Origin: Deltaproteobacteria bacterium
GTDB taxonomy: Bacteria > UBA10199 > JACPAL01 > JAHFST01
DNA: 34,296 nt
Direction: 5' to 3'
NCBI GenBank assembly: GCA_023265625.1
Contig: JAHFST010000020.1
Span: 1 to 34,296, forward strand
The first letter of the stretch is position 1. Each line of letters opens with the position of its first letter. The position numbers were made by a program, and so were the translations under genes. Below, piece after piece: positions 15,847 to 24,164 of this stretch. The notes beneath the pieces are model-generated. The model did not search any database and had not been told where the DNA came from. It worked only from the letters and a program-made list of their open reading frames with translations.

Positions 15847-16842
15847 TTATGACAACCCCAACGTTTCTTCAAAACCGCACATCAGATTCATATTTTGCAC
15901 CGCCTGCCCGGAGGCCCCCTTGGTGAGGTTGTCAATCGCACTAAAGATGGAGAGGGTGGGGGCGCTATCGCCACTGACGCCGATGACGCATTTGTTGGTC
16001 ATCGCGACCTGACGAATCTCCGGCAGGATACCCGCGGGGAGGATCTCGACGAATGGTTCTCCTTCATAGAAGTCTTGGTACAGTTTCACCAATTGCTGAT
16101 CGGCCATTTTTTTCTTCGGGACCACATGAATCGCCGAGAGCATGCCGCGATGGATTGGGATCACTTGCGGCGTAAAGGTCACCTGAATCGATTTATCGGC
16201 TAGGAGGCTTAACTCTTGTTCGATCTCCGGGGTATGGCGGTGTCTTCTTCCGACGTGGTAGGGGAACATCGAATCCTTAATCTTATTGGCCAATTCCCCT
16301 TCCACCTTCTCCCGTCCCGCCCCGGAGATGCCCGATTTGGCATCGATCACAATCGGCTTGAGGTTGATTAACTTTTTGTCCAGTAGTGGCGCCAGGCCCA
16401 GGATGGCGCTGGTGGGATAACAACCGGGGTTGGCCACGAGCTGCGCCTTACTGATTTTTTTGCGATATAATTCCGGGAGCCCATAGACCGCTTTTTTTAA
16501 CAATTGAGGGCAGGTGTGTTTGCCGTACCAGGATTCGTAGCTTTCGGGAGAAGACAGTCGAAAATCGGCCGACAGATCAATGACCTTAAGCCCATGCTGG
16601 ACCCAGTTGGCCACGGCCCTCATCGCTTGGTGATGGGGCAGGCAGCAAAAGACCAGTTCGGCGCTCTGCGCCACGTTGGTTTCCTGCAAGGAGCGTAACG
16701 TTAAACCATCCTCACCATAAGGCTTACCGGCCTGTTTTTCAGAAGTGACAAGGGTGATCTGTATCTTTGGATGCTTCTTGAGCAGACGATAGAGCTCTTC
16801 ACCGGTGTATCCGGTGGCTCCGATGATGGCGACCTTGAGCAT
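15847..16842 (-). CDS. argC: N-acetyl-gamma-glutamyl-phosphate reductase
   Basis: NADPH-dependent step of arginine biosynthesis, cytoplasmic. The 331 aa start with the Rossmann motif MLKVAIIGATGYTGEEL. The catalytic Cys is in LVANPGCYPTSAI (about 141) and a conserved segment HRHTPEIEQEL follows. The start at 16842 is chosen because it is the family N-terminus; 24 codons open upstream lie within rpsI. It begins 7 bp after the rpsI stop. The order rplM-rpsI-argC is, from memory, common in Deltaproteobacteria such as Geobacter. No other arg gene is in the window. Confidence 0.96.
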   Translation of the reverse strand: MLKVAIIGATGYTGEELYRLLKKHPKIQITLVTSEKQAGKPYGEDGLTLRSLQETNVAQSAELVFCCLPHHQAMRAVANWVQHGLKVIDLSADFRLSSPESYESWYGKHTCPQLLKKAVYGLPELYRKKISKAQLVANPGCYPTSAILGLAPLLDKKLINLKPIVIDAKSGISGAGREKVEGELANKIKDSMFPYHVGRRHRHTPEIEQELSLLADKSIQVTFTPQVIPIHRGMLSAIHVVPKKKMADQQLVKLYQDFYEGEPFVEILPAGILPEIRQVAMTNKCVIGVSGDSAPTLSIFSAIDNLTKGASGQAVQNMNLMCGFEETLGLS

Positions 16843-16849
16843 AGGATTT

Positions 16850-17254
16850 TTAACGCTTGGAATACTGTGAACGACGACGCGCCCCGCGATGACCGTATTT
16901 TTTACGCTCGACAATACGAGAGTCGCGGGTCAGGAGACCAGCACCGCGCAGCGGCTTCTTGTATTCCTCGTTGGAGGCCAACAGGGCCTTGGCAATGGCA
17001 GACTTCAAGGCATCGGCCTGTCCGGAGGGACCACCACCTTCAATGGTGGCATTCACATCAAATAACCCCGTTGTCCCTGTGGTGGTAAATGGTTGCAAGA
17101 CAATATATCTCAGGGCTTCACGTCCAAAATAATCATTAAAGGCGCGCGTGTTGATGATAATCTTGCCCGCCCCCGGCAGGATAAAAACCCGGGCGATGGA
17201 GGTCTTACGTTTTCCGACGGCATTAAATCTCTTGGGTCCCTTGGCTGGTGGCAT
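16850..17254 (-). CDS. rpsI: 30S ribosomal protein S9
   Basis: A 134-aa ribosomal protein. The N-terminal region FNAVGKRKTSIARVFILPG, the middle IEGGGPSGQADALKSAIAKAL and the C-terminal tail RKKYGHRGARRRSQYSKR, which reaches the ribosomal P site in known structures, are all typical. It starts 2 bp after the rplM stop and is co-transcribed with it. Confidence 0.98.
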   Translation of the reverse strand: MPPAKGPKRFNAVGKRKTSIARVFILPGAGKIIINTRAFNDYFGREALRYIVLQPFTTTGTTGLFDVNATIEGGGPSGQADALKSAIAKALLASNEEYKKPLRGAGLLTRDSRIVERKKYGHRGARRRSQYSKR

Positions 17255-17256
17255 AA

Positions 17257-17691
17257 TTAGATCTCAATGAGTTGAGGTTGCTGGGCCTGATGGGGATGTT
17301 CTGTCCCGGCGTAGACCTTAAATTTGGTTAACAACTGATTCTGCATCCGATTTTTTGGGAGCATCCCTTTGACAGCCTTCGTAATCAGGTCGGTGGGGTG
17401 TTTTACCAACAACTCCCCGGCACTGGTCTCCTTGATACCGCCACGAAAACCGCTATGGCGATAGTACTTTTTGTCAGTCAGCTTTTTGCCCGTCAGTTTG
17501 ACCTTAGCGGCATTGATCGCGATCACGAAATTTCCCATATCTTCATGACGGGTATAGGTGGCCTTGGTCTTCCCTCGGAGCAGCTCGGCGATCTGTGTGG
17601 CAGCCCGACCCAGCACCTTGCCATTGAGGTCAACCAGCACCCAGTCTCGAGGGAGTTCTGCTTTCTTGGCTAAAAAACATTTTTGCTTCAT
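17257..17691 (-). CDS. rplM: 50S ribosomal protein L13
   Basis: A 144-aa ribosomal protein with the usual [50 protein letters not shown] and [11 protein letters not shown], ending with LKVYAG-type residues (here [16 protein letters not shown]). Translation from 17691 matches the family N-terminus. An upstream TTG at 17730 coincides with the candidate -35 box and is rejected. No Shine-Dalgarno sequence precedes the ATG; the bases before it are CCGCCCCCTT. Confidence 0.97.
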   Translation of the reverse strand: MKQKCFLAKKAELPRDWVLVDLNGKVLGRAATQIAELLRGKTKATYTRHEDMGNFVIAINAAKVKLTGKKLTDKKYYRHSGFRGGIKETSAGELLVKHPTDLITKAVKGMLPKNRMQNQLLTKFKVYAGTEHPHQAQQPQLIEI

Positions 17692-17701
17692 AAGGGGGCG
17701 G

Positions 17702-17730
17702 ACACTATGGAAAAACGCCTCCCCTGTCAA
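17702..17730 (-). promoter_or_regulatory. Candidate promoter of the rplM operon, near-leaderless
   Basis: On the minus strand: TTGACA (17730-17725), 17-base spacer, TAGTGT (17707-17702). Predicted +1 is about 17695, only about four bases before the rplM ATG at 17691. The perfect -35 box and exact spacing support it; the -10 box is only a partial match. Confidence 0.5.
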
Positions 17731-17782
17731 ACGAAATTATTGGTTTGTTTTCCCAATTTGAAAGTGTTACCGGGGTGGGCCT

Positions 17783-18829
17783 ATGCCGGTTCCGGTGCGG
17801 AGTACGATTCGAAAATTGAAGGGCTATCACCTCGATCAGCCGGCGCATCGGATCAAGCTCAATCAGAATGAATCCCCTTACGATCTTCCGGAGCCCTTGA
17901 AACAAGAAGTCCTGCGTCGCTTGGCCCTGGCCCCTTGGAACCGGTATCCCCTGCCATTCCCGCAGGATCTGCAAGAAAAAATTGCCCAAGCCGAGGGATG
18001 GAAGTCCGATGGAGTTGTGGTGGCGGCAGGTTCTAATTTATTGATCCAGGCCATCATTGTCGCGGGAGCGGTGGATGGGAAAATCTTGACAGTGAATCCG
18101 ACCTTTTCCCTGTACGGCTTAGAAGGGGAGCTCTTGGGTAACAAGATCATTGCTGTGCCTCTCGAAAAAGATTTTTCGTTGCCCGTGGAGCGTTTTCTCG
18201 GGGCGATTCGCAAACACAAGCCGCAGTTGATTTTTTTGCCCAATCCCAATGCCCCGACGGGGAATCTTTTTCCCGAGGAAGTGTTGTTGGAAATTATTCG
18301 CACCTCCAAATCTCTCGTGGTGATCGACGAGGCCTATTGCCACTTTGCCCGTTATTCCCTGTTGCCTCGTTTGGCCAAATTTCCCAACTTGATCCTGGTG
18401 CGAACCCTTTCCAAGGCCTTCTCCTTGGGTGGCGTCCGGGTTGGGTATGCGATGACCGCCCCAAGCGTGGCCAAGGAGCTGCATAAGGTGGTGTTGCCGT
18501 TCAACGTCAATGCCTTCTCCGCCATTACCGCGGAGGTGGTTTTGCAAAATCCTGACTACGTGGAGCAAAGAGTTCAGGAGGTTATTACCGAGCGAGAATG
18601 GTTGTTTCAGGAAATGAAGAAAATTTCTCACTTGAAGGTGTATCCTTCGCAAGCCAACTATCTGTTGTTCCGTTCCCCCAAGGTAAAACAAATTTTTGCC
18701 GGGCTGATCAAACAGGGGATCTTGATCCGTCAGATTACCGGCAAGGGATTGGAGCATAGTCTGCGCGTGACGATTGGCAGTCCCGATGAAAATAGGGCTT
18801 TTCTCACGGCCTTAAAAAGTGTCTCTTAG
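17783..18829 (+). CDS. hisC: Histidinol-phosphate aminotransferase
   Basis: PLP enzyme (fold type I) of histidine biosynthesis. The 348 aa include LNQNESPYDLPEPLK, PNPNAPTGNLFP, VVIDEAYCHFARYS and RTLSKAFSLGGVRVGYA with the PLP-binding Lys at about 211, and the late Arg in LRVTIGSPDEN. It diverges from rplM across about 90 bp. The GGGGTGGGCCT before the ATG is a weak ribosome site. No other his gene is present, so a broader aminotransferase specificity cannot be excluded. The cysteine desulfurase gene begins 4 bp after its stop. Confidence 0.9.
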   Translation: MPVPVRSTIRKLKGYHLDQPAHRIKLNQNESPYDLPEPLKQEVLRRLALAPWNRYPLPFPQDLQEKIAQAEGWKSDGVVVAAGSNLLIQAIIVAGAVDGKILTVNPTFSLYGLEGELLGNKIIAVPLEKDFSLPVERFLGAIRKHKPQLIFLPNPNAPTGNLFPEEVLLEIIRTSKSLVVIDEAYCHFARYSLLPRLAKFPNLILVRTLSKAFSLGGVRVGYAMTAPSVAKELHKVVLPFNVNAFSAITAEVVLQNPDYVEQRVQEVITEREWLFQEMKKISHLKVYPSQANYLLFRSPKVKQIFAGLIKQGILIRQITGKGLEHSLRVTIGSPDENRAFLTALKSVS

Positions 18830-18833
18830 TCGT

Positions 18834-19991
18834 ATGGCTCTCCCCATTTATCTTGATTATCATGCGACGACTCCGCTCGATCCTCGTGTCTTTGCCGAGA
18901 TGGGTCCCTATTTTACGCCATTTTTTGGCAATGCCGCTTCCAAGACCCATGCTTTTGGCTGGCAGGCGGAAGCCGCTGTGGAACGGGCACGGGCCCAGGT
19001 CGCTGCGTTGCTCCACGCCGATCCGCGTGAGGTGATCTTTACCAGTGGGACCACCGAGTCAAATAATCTTGCCTTGAAGGGGGCGATCGAGGCCGTTCGG
19101 CCGTCCGGGGAGCGGCGGCATATGATTACCAGCGTCATTGAACATGACTCCGTGTTAGAGACGGTGCGTTATCTGGAAAAAAATGGTTGCGAGGCAACCT
19201 ACCTTCCCGTGAATCCATATGGCCAGGTTGAGTTGGCGGCGTTAGAAAAATCAATCACCGAGCATACCCTTCTGATCTCCATCATGGCGGCGAATAATGA
19301 AATCGGGACAATCCAGTCCTTGGCTGAGATTGGCCGTATCGCCAAATCGAGGAAGGTCTTGTTTCATACGGACGCGGCCCAGGCCGTGGGAAAAATGGCA
19401 CTCGATGTCGAGGCCATGGGGATCGACCTCTTGTCGTTCTCGGCGCATAAGTTGTGCGGTCCCAAGGGGATTGGGGGGCTCTATATGAGACAGAAGGATC
19501 CTCGGGTGAGATTGTCACCTCAAATGTTGGGAGGAGGGCATGAACGGGGGATGCGCGCTGGTACGTTGAATGTCCCGGCCATCGTTGGTCTTGGCCAGGC
19601 CTGCACATTAGCCCAGTCGGAGATGATCGTGGAGCAGGCACGAATTGGCTCGTTGCGCGATAAACTCCATCATGCGCTGAAGCTGGCATTCCCTGACTTG
19701 GAGTTGAATGGCCATCCCAGCAAACGATTGTCCGGTAACCTAAATGTTAGTTTTTTAGGGATCCGGTCGGATCAACTGATCGGTGCCTTGTCGGATGTGG
19801 CCCTGTCCTCTGGCTCGGCCTGTGCCTCTGGTACCGCCACGCCGTCCCATGTGTTGCAGGCGATTGGTGCGGATGAGGCACGGGTGAGAGGCTCGGTGCG
19901 TTTCGGGTTGGGTCGTTTTACCACAGAATCAGAAATTGATTTGGCCCTTGCCCGTATTATTCCGGTGGTTCAGAAGCTGCAATCTTCATAA
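18834..19991 (+). CDS. Cysteine desulfurase (IscS/NifS family)
   Basis: PLP enzyme that takes sulfur from cysteine for Fe-S clusters, tRNA thiolation and cofactors. The 385 aa contain YLDYHATTPLDPRV, FTSGTTESNNLALKG, the PLP Lys in SFSAHKLCGPKG (about 206), MRAGTLNVP and the persulfide loop SSGSACASGTATPSH (Cys about 330). The start is ATG 18834; the in-frame GTG 15 bases upstream would overlap hisC. No iscU, iscR or mnmA lies next to it, so the assignment to IscS or NifS stays open. Confidence 0.94.
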   Translation: MALPIYLDYHATTPLDPRVFAEMGPYFTPFFGNAASKTHAFGWQAEAAVERARAQVAALLHADPREVIFTSGTTESNNLALKGAIEAVRPSGERRHMITSVIEHDSVLETVRYLEKNGCEATYLPVNPYGQVELAALEKSITEHTLLISIMAANNEIGTIQSLAEIGRIAKSRKVLFHTDAAQAVGKMALDVEAMGIDLLSFSAHKLCGPKGIGGLYMRQKDPRVRLSPQMLGGGHERGMRAGTLNVPAIVGLGQACTLAQSEMIVEQARIGSLRDKLHHALKLAFPDLELNGHPSKRLSGNLNVSFLGIRSDQLIGALSDVALSSGSACASGTATPSHVLQAIGADEARVRGSVRFGLGRFTTESEIDLALARIIPVVQKLQSS

Positions 19992-20010
19992 AATGCGAAT
20001 GTTTCTCATT
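19992..20010. promoter_or_regulatory. Possible Fur-box-like dyad
   Basis: AATGCGAATGTTTCTCATT has the inverted half-sites AATG-GAA and TTC-CATT, similar to iron-regulator Fur boxes. It overlaps the left arm of the longer perfect palindrome. The position between an Fe-S sulfur donor gene and the next gene makes it plausible, but the match is only partial. Confidence 0.25.
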
Positions 20011-20033
20011 TTGATACTCTCAAAATGAGAAAC
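20001..20033. terminator. Perfect 14-bp inverted repeat after the cysteine desulfurase gene
   Basis: GTTTCTCATTTTGA and its exact complement TCAAAATGAGAAAC are separated by 5 bases. It starts 9 bp after the stop codon. No T-tract follows, so it is not a standard intrinsic terminator. It could be a terminator-like or 3'-stabilising hairpin, or an operator for the next gene. Confidence 0.5.
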
Positions 20034-20149
20034 TCCGAGACGGTTAAATCGAGTTGCAAAATAGCGTTAAAAAATATCCTGTTAAATTAGATAGTTGCAA
20101 GTCCGATGCTATTTTTTCTTTGGCATGGGATATGCATTTTGACTGTCTC

Positions 20150-20524
20150 ATGATGGAAACTAAAGAACCTTCGGGGGAGGGTTTTGAGGCGGTTACCGCC
20201 AGTCCTCCTACGTCAACACGTAAATCAAACACTCTTGCGGCTGCCATGGTCAAAGACCAAGTGGTTGGGTTTGGTGACCGCGTGACCTACATTTTTGCCC
20301 ATGATCGCGAGGTGGGATCCATTCACTTTGATCGGTTGCGCGGCGAGATTTTTTACAAGGGACATAATATTCGTCATTTACCGTTGGAGGCTTGGCAGCT
20401 TCAAAAGATTGTTGAGTTACAGAAAATGTTGTCCCAGCATGCACAGTATCATGACTTCGCCAGTTCCTATGGCAAGGCCCTGGAAAAAATCACTTTGGAC
20501 CGGGTTCGAAACGGGCTAAAATAA
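20150..20524 (+). CDS. Hypothetical protein with one copy of a W/F-G-N-G motif
   Basis: A protein of about 124 aa that I do not recognise. The C-terminal part reads VGSIHFDRLRGEIFYKGHNI followed by an amphipathic helix (LPLEAWQLQKIVELQKMLSQ). This resembles two segments of the following protein. It is soluble with no signal peptide. The start is uncertain: the frame is open from TTG 20054, but 20041-20150 is AT-rich and looks non-coding. ATG 20150 or 20153 is preferred, with no clear Shine-Dalgarno sequence. The next gene starts 7 bp downstream, so they are probably co-transcribed. Confidence 0.65.
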   Translation: MMETKEPSGEGFEAVTASPPTSTRKSNTLAAAMVKDQVVGFGDRVTYIFAHDREVGSIHFDRLRGEIFYKGHNIRHLPLEAWQLQKIVELQKMLSQHAQYHDFASSYGKALEKITLDRVRNGLK

Positions 20525-20531
20525 TCTCCGT

Positions 20532-21173
20532 ATGGTCAAAAGCCGCAATATTGGACGGGGAGGGCGCATTGATGGCCTACCACCGGTCGCACCCGAGATC
20601 ACCCCCACGCCGGATCGTCATCTCACCTATCACCAGGATGGTGTTCGTTGGCAATTCAAGGATGGCAAGATTTTGGTCAATGATCTCGATGTTGGTAAAT
20701 TAATCTCGGATAGCCATGAAGAGGTGACCTATTGGATCGGTCTTTCCGATGGGTTGAATGAGTATCGAAAAAAGATGACCAAGTGGGCCCGACGCCAAGA
20801 GCAATGGGGGCGTTTCACCAATGCGGTCGATGCCTTGCTCAACACCTTATTGCGCCATCTAAAGAAGAGTTATGACCGCAGGATGACCGGTCTTTCTTGG
20901 ACGATGGAGCATGGACAATTTGTCTTAAATGGCATTAATGTGCGTTCATTCCTGGATTTGTATCGGTTGCGTCGAACCGAAAAGGCGAGAAAATTTCTCA
21001 AGGGATTAAAGGCCAAATTGGCGACGCTGCTGCAGCACCGGGAAGAGAGCCCTCATTATGACCAGGTGCGCCAAGTGGTGGCAGAGCTGTATCGCGAGCT
21101 GGAACAGGAACTTCCGGATGAGACCACTGCCTCTTTGGTCCCTCTGCTTCCTAGCCGCGCTCGTTCTGAGTGA
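20532..21173 (+). CDS. Hypothetical protein with two copies of the W/F-G-N-G motif
   Basis: A 213-aa soluble, basic and helical protein that I do not recognise. Two similar blocks are seen: GVRWQFKDGKILVNDLDV (about residue 37) and GLSWTMEHGQFVLNGINV (about 124). Each is followed by a long charged helical stretch, and the C-terminal helix runs YDQVRQVVAELYRELEQELPDE. The same pattern occurs once in the protein encoded just upstream. Its 3' end overlaps comEC by 56 bp in another frame, so the genes are coupled. A link to DNA uptake is suggested only by this position. Confidence 0.75.
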   Translation: MVKSRNIGRGGRIDGLPPVAPEITPTPDRHLTYHQDGVRWQFKDGKILVNDLDVGKLISDSHEEVTYWIGLSDGLNEYRKKMTKWARRQEQWGRFTNAVDALLNTLLRHLKKSYDRRMTGLSWTMEHGQFVLNGINVRSFLDLYRLRRTEKARKFLKGLKAKLATLLQHREESPHYDQVRQVVAELYRELEQELPDETTASLVPLLPSRARSE

Positions 21174-23310
21174 TGTTGTCTCGTTTCCAACCGCATTATG
21201 GCTGACCCCGCTGCCGTTGCTCGCCGCTGTTTTCTATTCTCCCCGCACTCCTTCTTGGATCCTGTTGTTGTTTTGGTTCTTGGCAGGCTGGGGATGGGGG
21301 AGTCGGTATTTTCATCAGTCGGTTGATCCGGCACTGTCTCCGTTGCTTGGCGAGCGTGGCCACTATACGGGACGGGTCACGACCGCGCCTCGTCCCATGG
21401 AAGAAGGGTATCAGTTGCGGGTGGCCTTGGAGCAGGAGGCTGCGCTGGGGCCAGCGCGCGGTTTGGTCTTGCTTTCTTCCCCCCTGATCATACCCACAAT
21501 CCAAGAGGGGGATCAGATTCGTTTCGAAACACGACTGCGTTTTCCCACTTGGTATAAAAACCCTGGCTCCTTTAACTATCGACACTATCTTGCACGGCAA
21601 GGGATCCTATTGCGCGGCTCCTTAGAGGAGCCAGGAGATTTACAGATATTGAGTCCCAAACGGTTTCCTTCGTCGCTAGCCCGTTTTCGACATTGGGTGA
21701 GTGACACGATTGGTCGGGCGACACCCTTTCCTGGTGCGGCGGTATTGGCCTCTTTGATAACAGGTGAAACGGCGGCCATCCCCGAGGAGATTGTGGATAA
21801 TTTTCGGCAAACGGGGACGATCCACCTCCTGGCGATCTCGGGGCAAAATATCGGGATGTTGGCCTTCTTTTTTTATTTCCCGATCCTGTGGTTACTCAAA
21901 CGCTCAGAACGTATCCTCCTGACCGTTTCGGTACGTTCATTAGCGACCCTGCTGACCCTGATCCCGGTGGTGGGTTACGTCTTGTTAGCTGGCAGCCCAG
22001 TCTCAGCGGTGCGGGCCGGCTTGGTGTATGGCCTGATGGTGTTGGCCCTTTGGTTGGGGCGGCGTTTTGACTGGCTCTCGGCCCTGGCGGCAGCGGCCCT
22101 AGGTGTTTGTCTCTTTGATCCTAGTGTCGTCTTCTCGGTTTCCTTTCAGCTTTCTTTTGCGGCGGTGTTGGCGATTGGTTGGTTTTCTGAACCCTGTGCC
22201 AGTTGGATTCCCGGGCCCAGGTGGTTTGCCAAGCTCCTGAGCCAAACACTTGTTGCTACCCTCGGCACCATGCCCATCTTGTTGTATCACTTTGGCCAAG
22301 TTCCGCTCATCGGATTCGTGACGAATCTCTGGGCGGTGCCGTTGATGACTGTGATCTTGGGAGGCCTGCTCTTGGGGATAGGGGCGGCGCCGTTTACCCT
22401 GCTGGTGTTGCACGGGGTGGGCGAATTAACGCGCCTCCTCCTTTGGGGCCTGGCTTGGTTTGCAAAATATTCCCTGATGATCGCTTTGCCGATTTTTTCG
22501 TCCGGCGGCAATGGTCAGCTCCAAGTCCATTTTTTGGATGTAGGGCAGGGTGATGCCGCCCTAGTCATAACGCCCCATGGGCATGCCGTCTTGATTGATG
22601 CCGGTGGTTTTTTGATCCCAGGACGTCCGGTGACGTTTGATGTGGGAGCAAAGGTGGTGGCGCCGTATCTGCAACGCGTGGGGGTGAAACAACTGGATCG
22701 ACTCATCCTCTCCCATCCTCACCCCGACCACTTCGGCGGGATGCCCGCGATCGTGCGCCAGTTTCCCATCGGGGAATTTTGGTACAATGGAGAAATTTTC
22801 CCCGATGTTTCTTTTGATACACTCTTATCCGAATTGCAACAACACGGAGTCCCGATCCAAGTGAAACGGGCCCCTGATGCGGCGACCATTGACGACGTGA
22901 CCTTCCGTGTCTTGGCCCCGACCCAACTCATCCCGCGCGACATCAACGACAACTCGCTGGTGGTGCAGGTGAGTTACGGGGGCGTCCGATTTCTTTTCAC
23001 CGGGGATCTGGAGCAATTGGGCGAAGAACGTCTATTGGCGCAAGCGCAGGAAGTTTCATCCCAGGTAGTCAAGGTCCCCCACCACGCCAGCCAGACCTCC
23101 AGCTCCGTCCCCTTGATCGACGCGGTCCACCCGCAATACGCCGTGGCCAGCCTCGGGGAGGGCAACATGTTCCATTTTCCCCGACCGGGGGTGTTGGAGA
23201 AATATCAACGAAGGGGGGTAAAAGTCTTTCGGAGCGATCAAAATGGTGCGATTATATTCAAAACCGATGGTCAGAAAATCATAGTTAGCCCCTTTATTGA
23301 TCTTCCTTAG
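21118..23310 (+). CDS. comEC: ComEC/Rec2 family DNA uptake channel
   Basis: An inner-membrane channel protein for natural transformation. The 730 aa comprise N-terminal helices with a soluble OB-like domain (GHYTGRVTTAPRPMEEG, about 75-180), the Competence domain (LASLITGETAAIPEEI, then HLLAISGQNIGMLA, about 205-440) and a C-terminal metallo-beta-lactamase domain. That last domain has VHFLDVGQGDAALV and LILSHPHPDHFGGMPA (HPHPDH about 533-538), so the metal ligands are intact and the nuclease-like domain may be active. The start at 21118 has AGGAAC upstream and fits the family; the frame is open 60 bases earlier. No comEA, pilQ or type IV pilus gene is in the window. Confidence 0.93.
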   Translation: MRPLPLWSLCFLAALVLSDVVSFPTALWLTPLPLLAAVFYSPRTPSWILLLFWFLAGWGWGSRYFHQSVDPALSPLLGERGHYTGRVTTAPRPMEEGYQLRVALEQEAALGPARGLVLLSSPLIIPTIQEGDQIRFETRLRFPTWYKNPGSFNYRHYLARQGILLRGSLEEPGDLQILSPKRFPSSLARFRHWVSDTIGRATPFPGAAVLASLITGETAAIPEEIVDNFRQTGTIHLLAISGQNIGMLAFFFYFPILWLLKRSERILLTVSVRSLATLLTLIPVVGYVLLAGSPVSAVRAGLVYGLMVLALWLGRRFDWLSALAAAALGVCLFDPSVVFSVSFQLSFAAVLAIGWFSEPCASWIPGPRWFAKLLSQTLVATLGTMPILLYHFGQVPLIGFVTNLWAVPLMTVILGGLLLGIGAAPFTLLVLHGVGELTRLLLWGLAWFAKYSLMIALPIFSSGGNGQLQVHFLDVGQGDAALVITPHGHAVLIDAGGFLIPGRPVTFDVGAKVVAPYLQRVGVKQLDRLILSHPHPDHFGGMPAIVRQFPIGEFWYNGEIFPDVSFDTLLSELQQHGVPIQVKRAPDAATIDDVTFRVLAPTQLIPRDINDNSLVVQVSYGGVRFLFTGDLEQLGEERLLAQAQEVSSQVVKVPHHASQTSSSVPLIDAVHPQYAVASLGEGNMFHFPRPGVLEKYQRRGVKVFRSDQNGAIIFKTDGQKIIVSPFIDLP

Positions 23311-23365
23311 AATATTTTTGTCCATACTGGCAACTCAAGGAGGAAGACTTACGATAGATAAGGGT

Positions 23366-23665
23366 ATGATTGATTTTGATCTCGATAAGTTTTATGCTGC
23401 GATTCTCCTTCCGGAAGAGGAATATTGTACGGTTTTTGTGGTGGTATCGAAGGTGATGGATTTAATGAGAAAAGATATGAAAGAAAAAGCAAAAAAATTG
23501 TCAAATAAGATCAAGCAAGAGTTTCCCTTGGCAGCATCGCTGGTCCGTGGACATATTGGAAAGAAGGGGGTGAAAAATAACTCCGAATCATCTGGCAACC
23601 GCAATATCACCCATCAAGAGGTGAAAACTGTGAAAGACTGGATTCGTCAAGCATTAGAAGGTTGA
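23366..23665 (+). CDS. Small hypothetical protein
   Basis: A 99-aa unrecognised protein beginning MIDFDLDKFYAAILLPEEEY. The middle is Lys-rich (DLMRKDMKEKAKKLSNKIKQ), the C-terminus is HQEVKTVKDWIRQALEG, and there is no signal peptide or membrane segment. The ATG at 23366 has AAGGG close upstream. A strong AGGAGG lies further back (about 23339) without a start at proper distance in this frame. It is 55 bp after comEC and on the same strand. It is more AT-rich than the neighbouring genes. Confidence 0.55.
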   Translation: MIDFDLDKFYAAILLPEEEYCTVFVVVSKVMDLMRKDMKEKAKKLSNKIKQEFPLAASLVRGHIGKKGVKNNSESSGNRNITHQEVKTVKDWIRQALEG

Positions 23666-23673
23666 TACCTTTC

Positions 23674-23997
23674 CTATCGATGCCCCAAATTCTCCCAATT
23701 GAGCACCTTCCAACCAAACGCCTTCTTTTCCATGGTTGTGCGAATTTGGTAAACGCCCCCATCATCCGCCAGCATCGTGAATCCCTCCACCTCGACGATG
23801 TGTTTTTGTAATTCGTTGATGGAGGAGATCTCTACCTTGGTGATTTTATGATTTCCAAAGTCGATGTCCCGGTTTTTTTTGCCGTATTTTGTGAAATATT
23901 TTCCGATAAGATGCTGGGCCCGGTTTGGTGATGGCAACCGACCGCCGCAGGAGGCACAAAGTAATAAGACTACTACGATGAGACAGTTTTTTTTCAT
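23674..23997 (-). CDS. Small putative lipoprotein
   Basis: A 107-aa protein starting MKKNCLIVVVLLLCASCGG: a lysine-rich N-terminus, a hydrophobic core and a lipobox LCASC, so it is probably exported and lipidated. The mature part is charged (KYFTKYGKKNRDIDFGNHKI), ends FGWKVLNWENLGHR and shows no known domain. Codons upstream of 23997 overlap the tRNA gene and are rejected. It lies 13 bp downstream of tRNA-Val on the same strand. No clear Shine-Dalgarno sequence is seen. Confidence 0.7.
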   Translation of the reverse strand: MKKNCLIVVVLLLCASCGGRLPSPNRAQHLIGKYFTKYGKKNRDIDFGNHKITKVEISSINELQKHIVEVEGFTMLADDGGVYQIRTTMEKKAFGWKVLNWENLGHR

Positions 23998-24010
23998 ATT
24001 AAGTAGTATG

Positions 24011-24082
24011 TGGGCGCGACAGGGATTGAACCTGTGGCTTCTACCGTGTGAAGGTAGCACTCTACCGCTGAGTTACGCGCCC
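24011..24082 (-). tRNA. tRNA-Val, anticodon CAC
   Basis: On the minus strand the cloverleaf is complete. Acceptor GGGCGCG pairs with CGCGCCC. The D arm is ACTC/GAGT. The anticodon stem CTACC/GGTAG encloses loop TTCACAC, giving anticodon CAC for GUG valine. A 5-base variable loop follows, then the T arm ACAGG/CCTGT with loop TTCAATC. Length is 72 nt with discriminator A. The 3' CCA is not encoded (CAT follows). Confidence 0.95.
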
Positions 24083-24164
24083 TCCGCTTCGCTGTTCGCT
24101 CACTCAGTGCGAAACGCAGTTTGGCTTTCATAACGATAGGATATGAGGAATGCAACTGGAAATG

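Noticed and set aside
24083-24125. Inverted repeat TTCGCTCACTCAGTGCGAA upstream of tRNA-Val
   Set aside because: The stem is short and imperfect and no function (terminator, attachment site) is supported; there is no integrase or duplicated tRNA end nearby.
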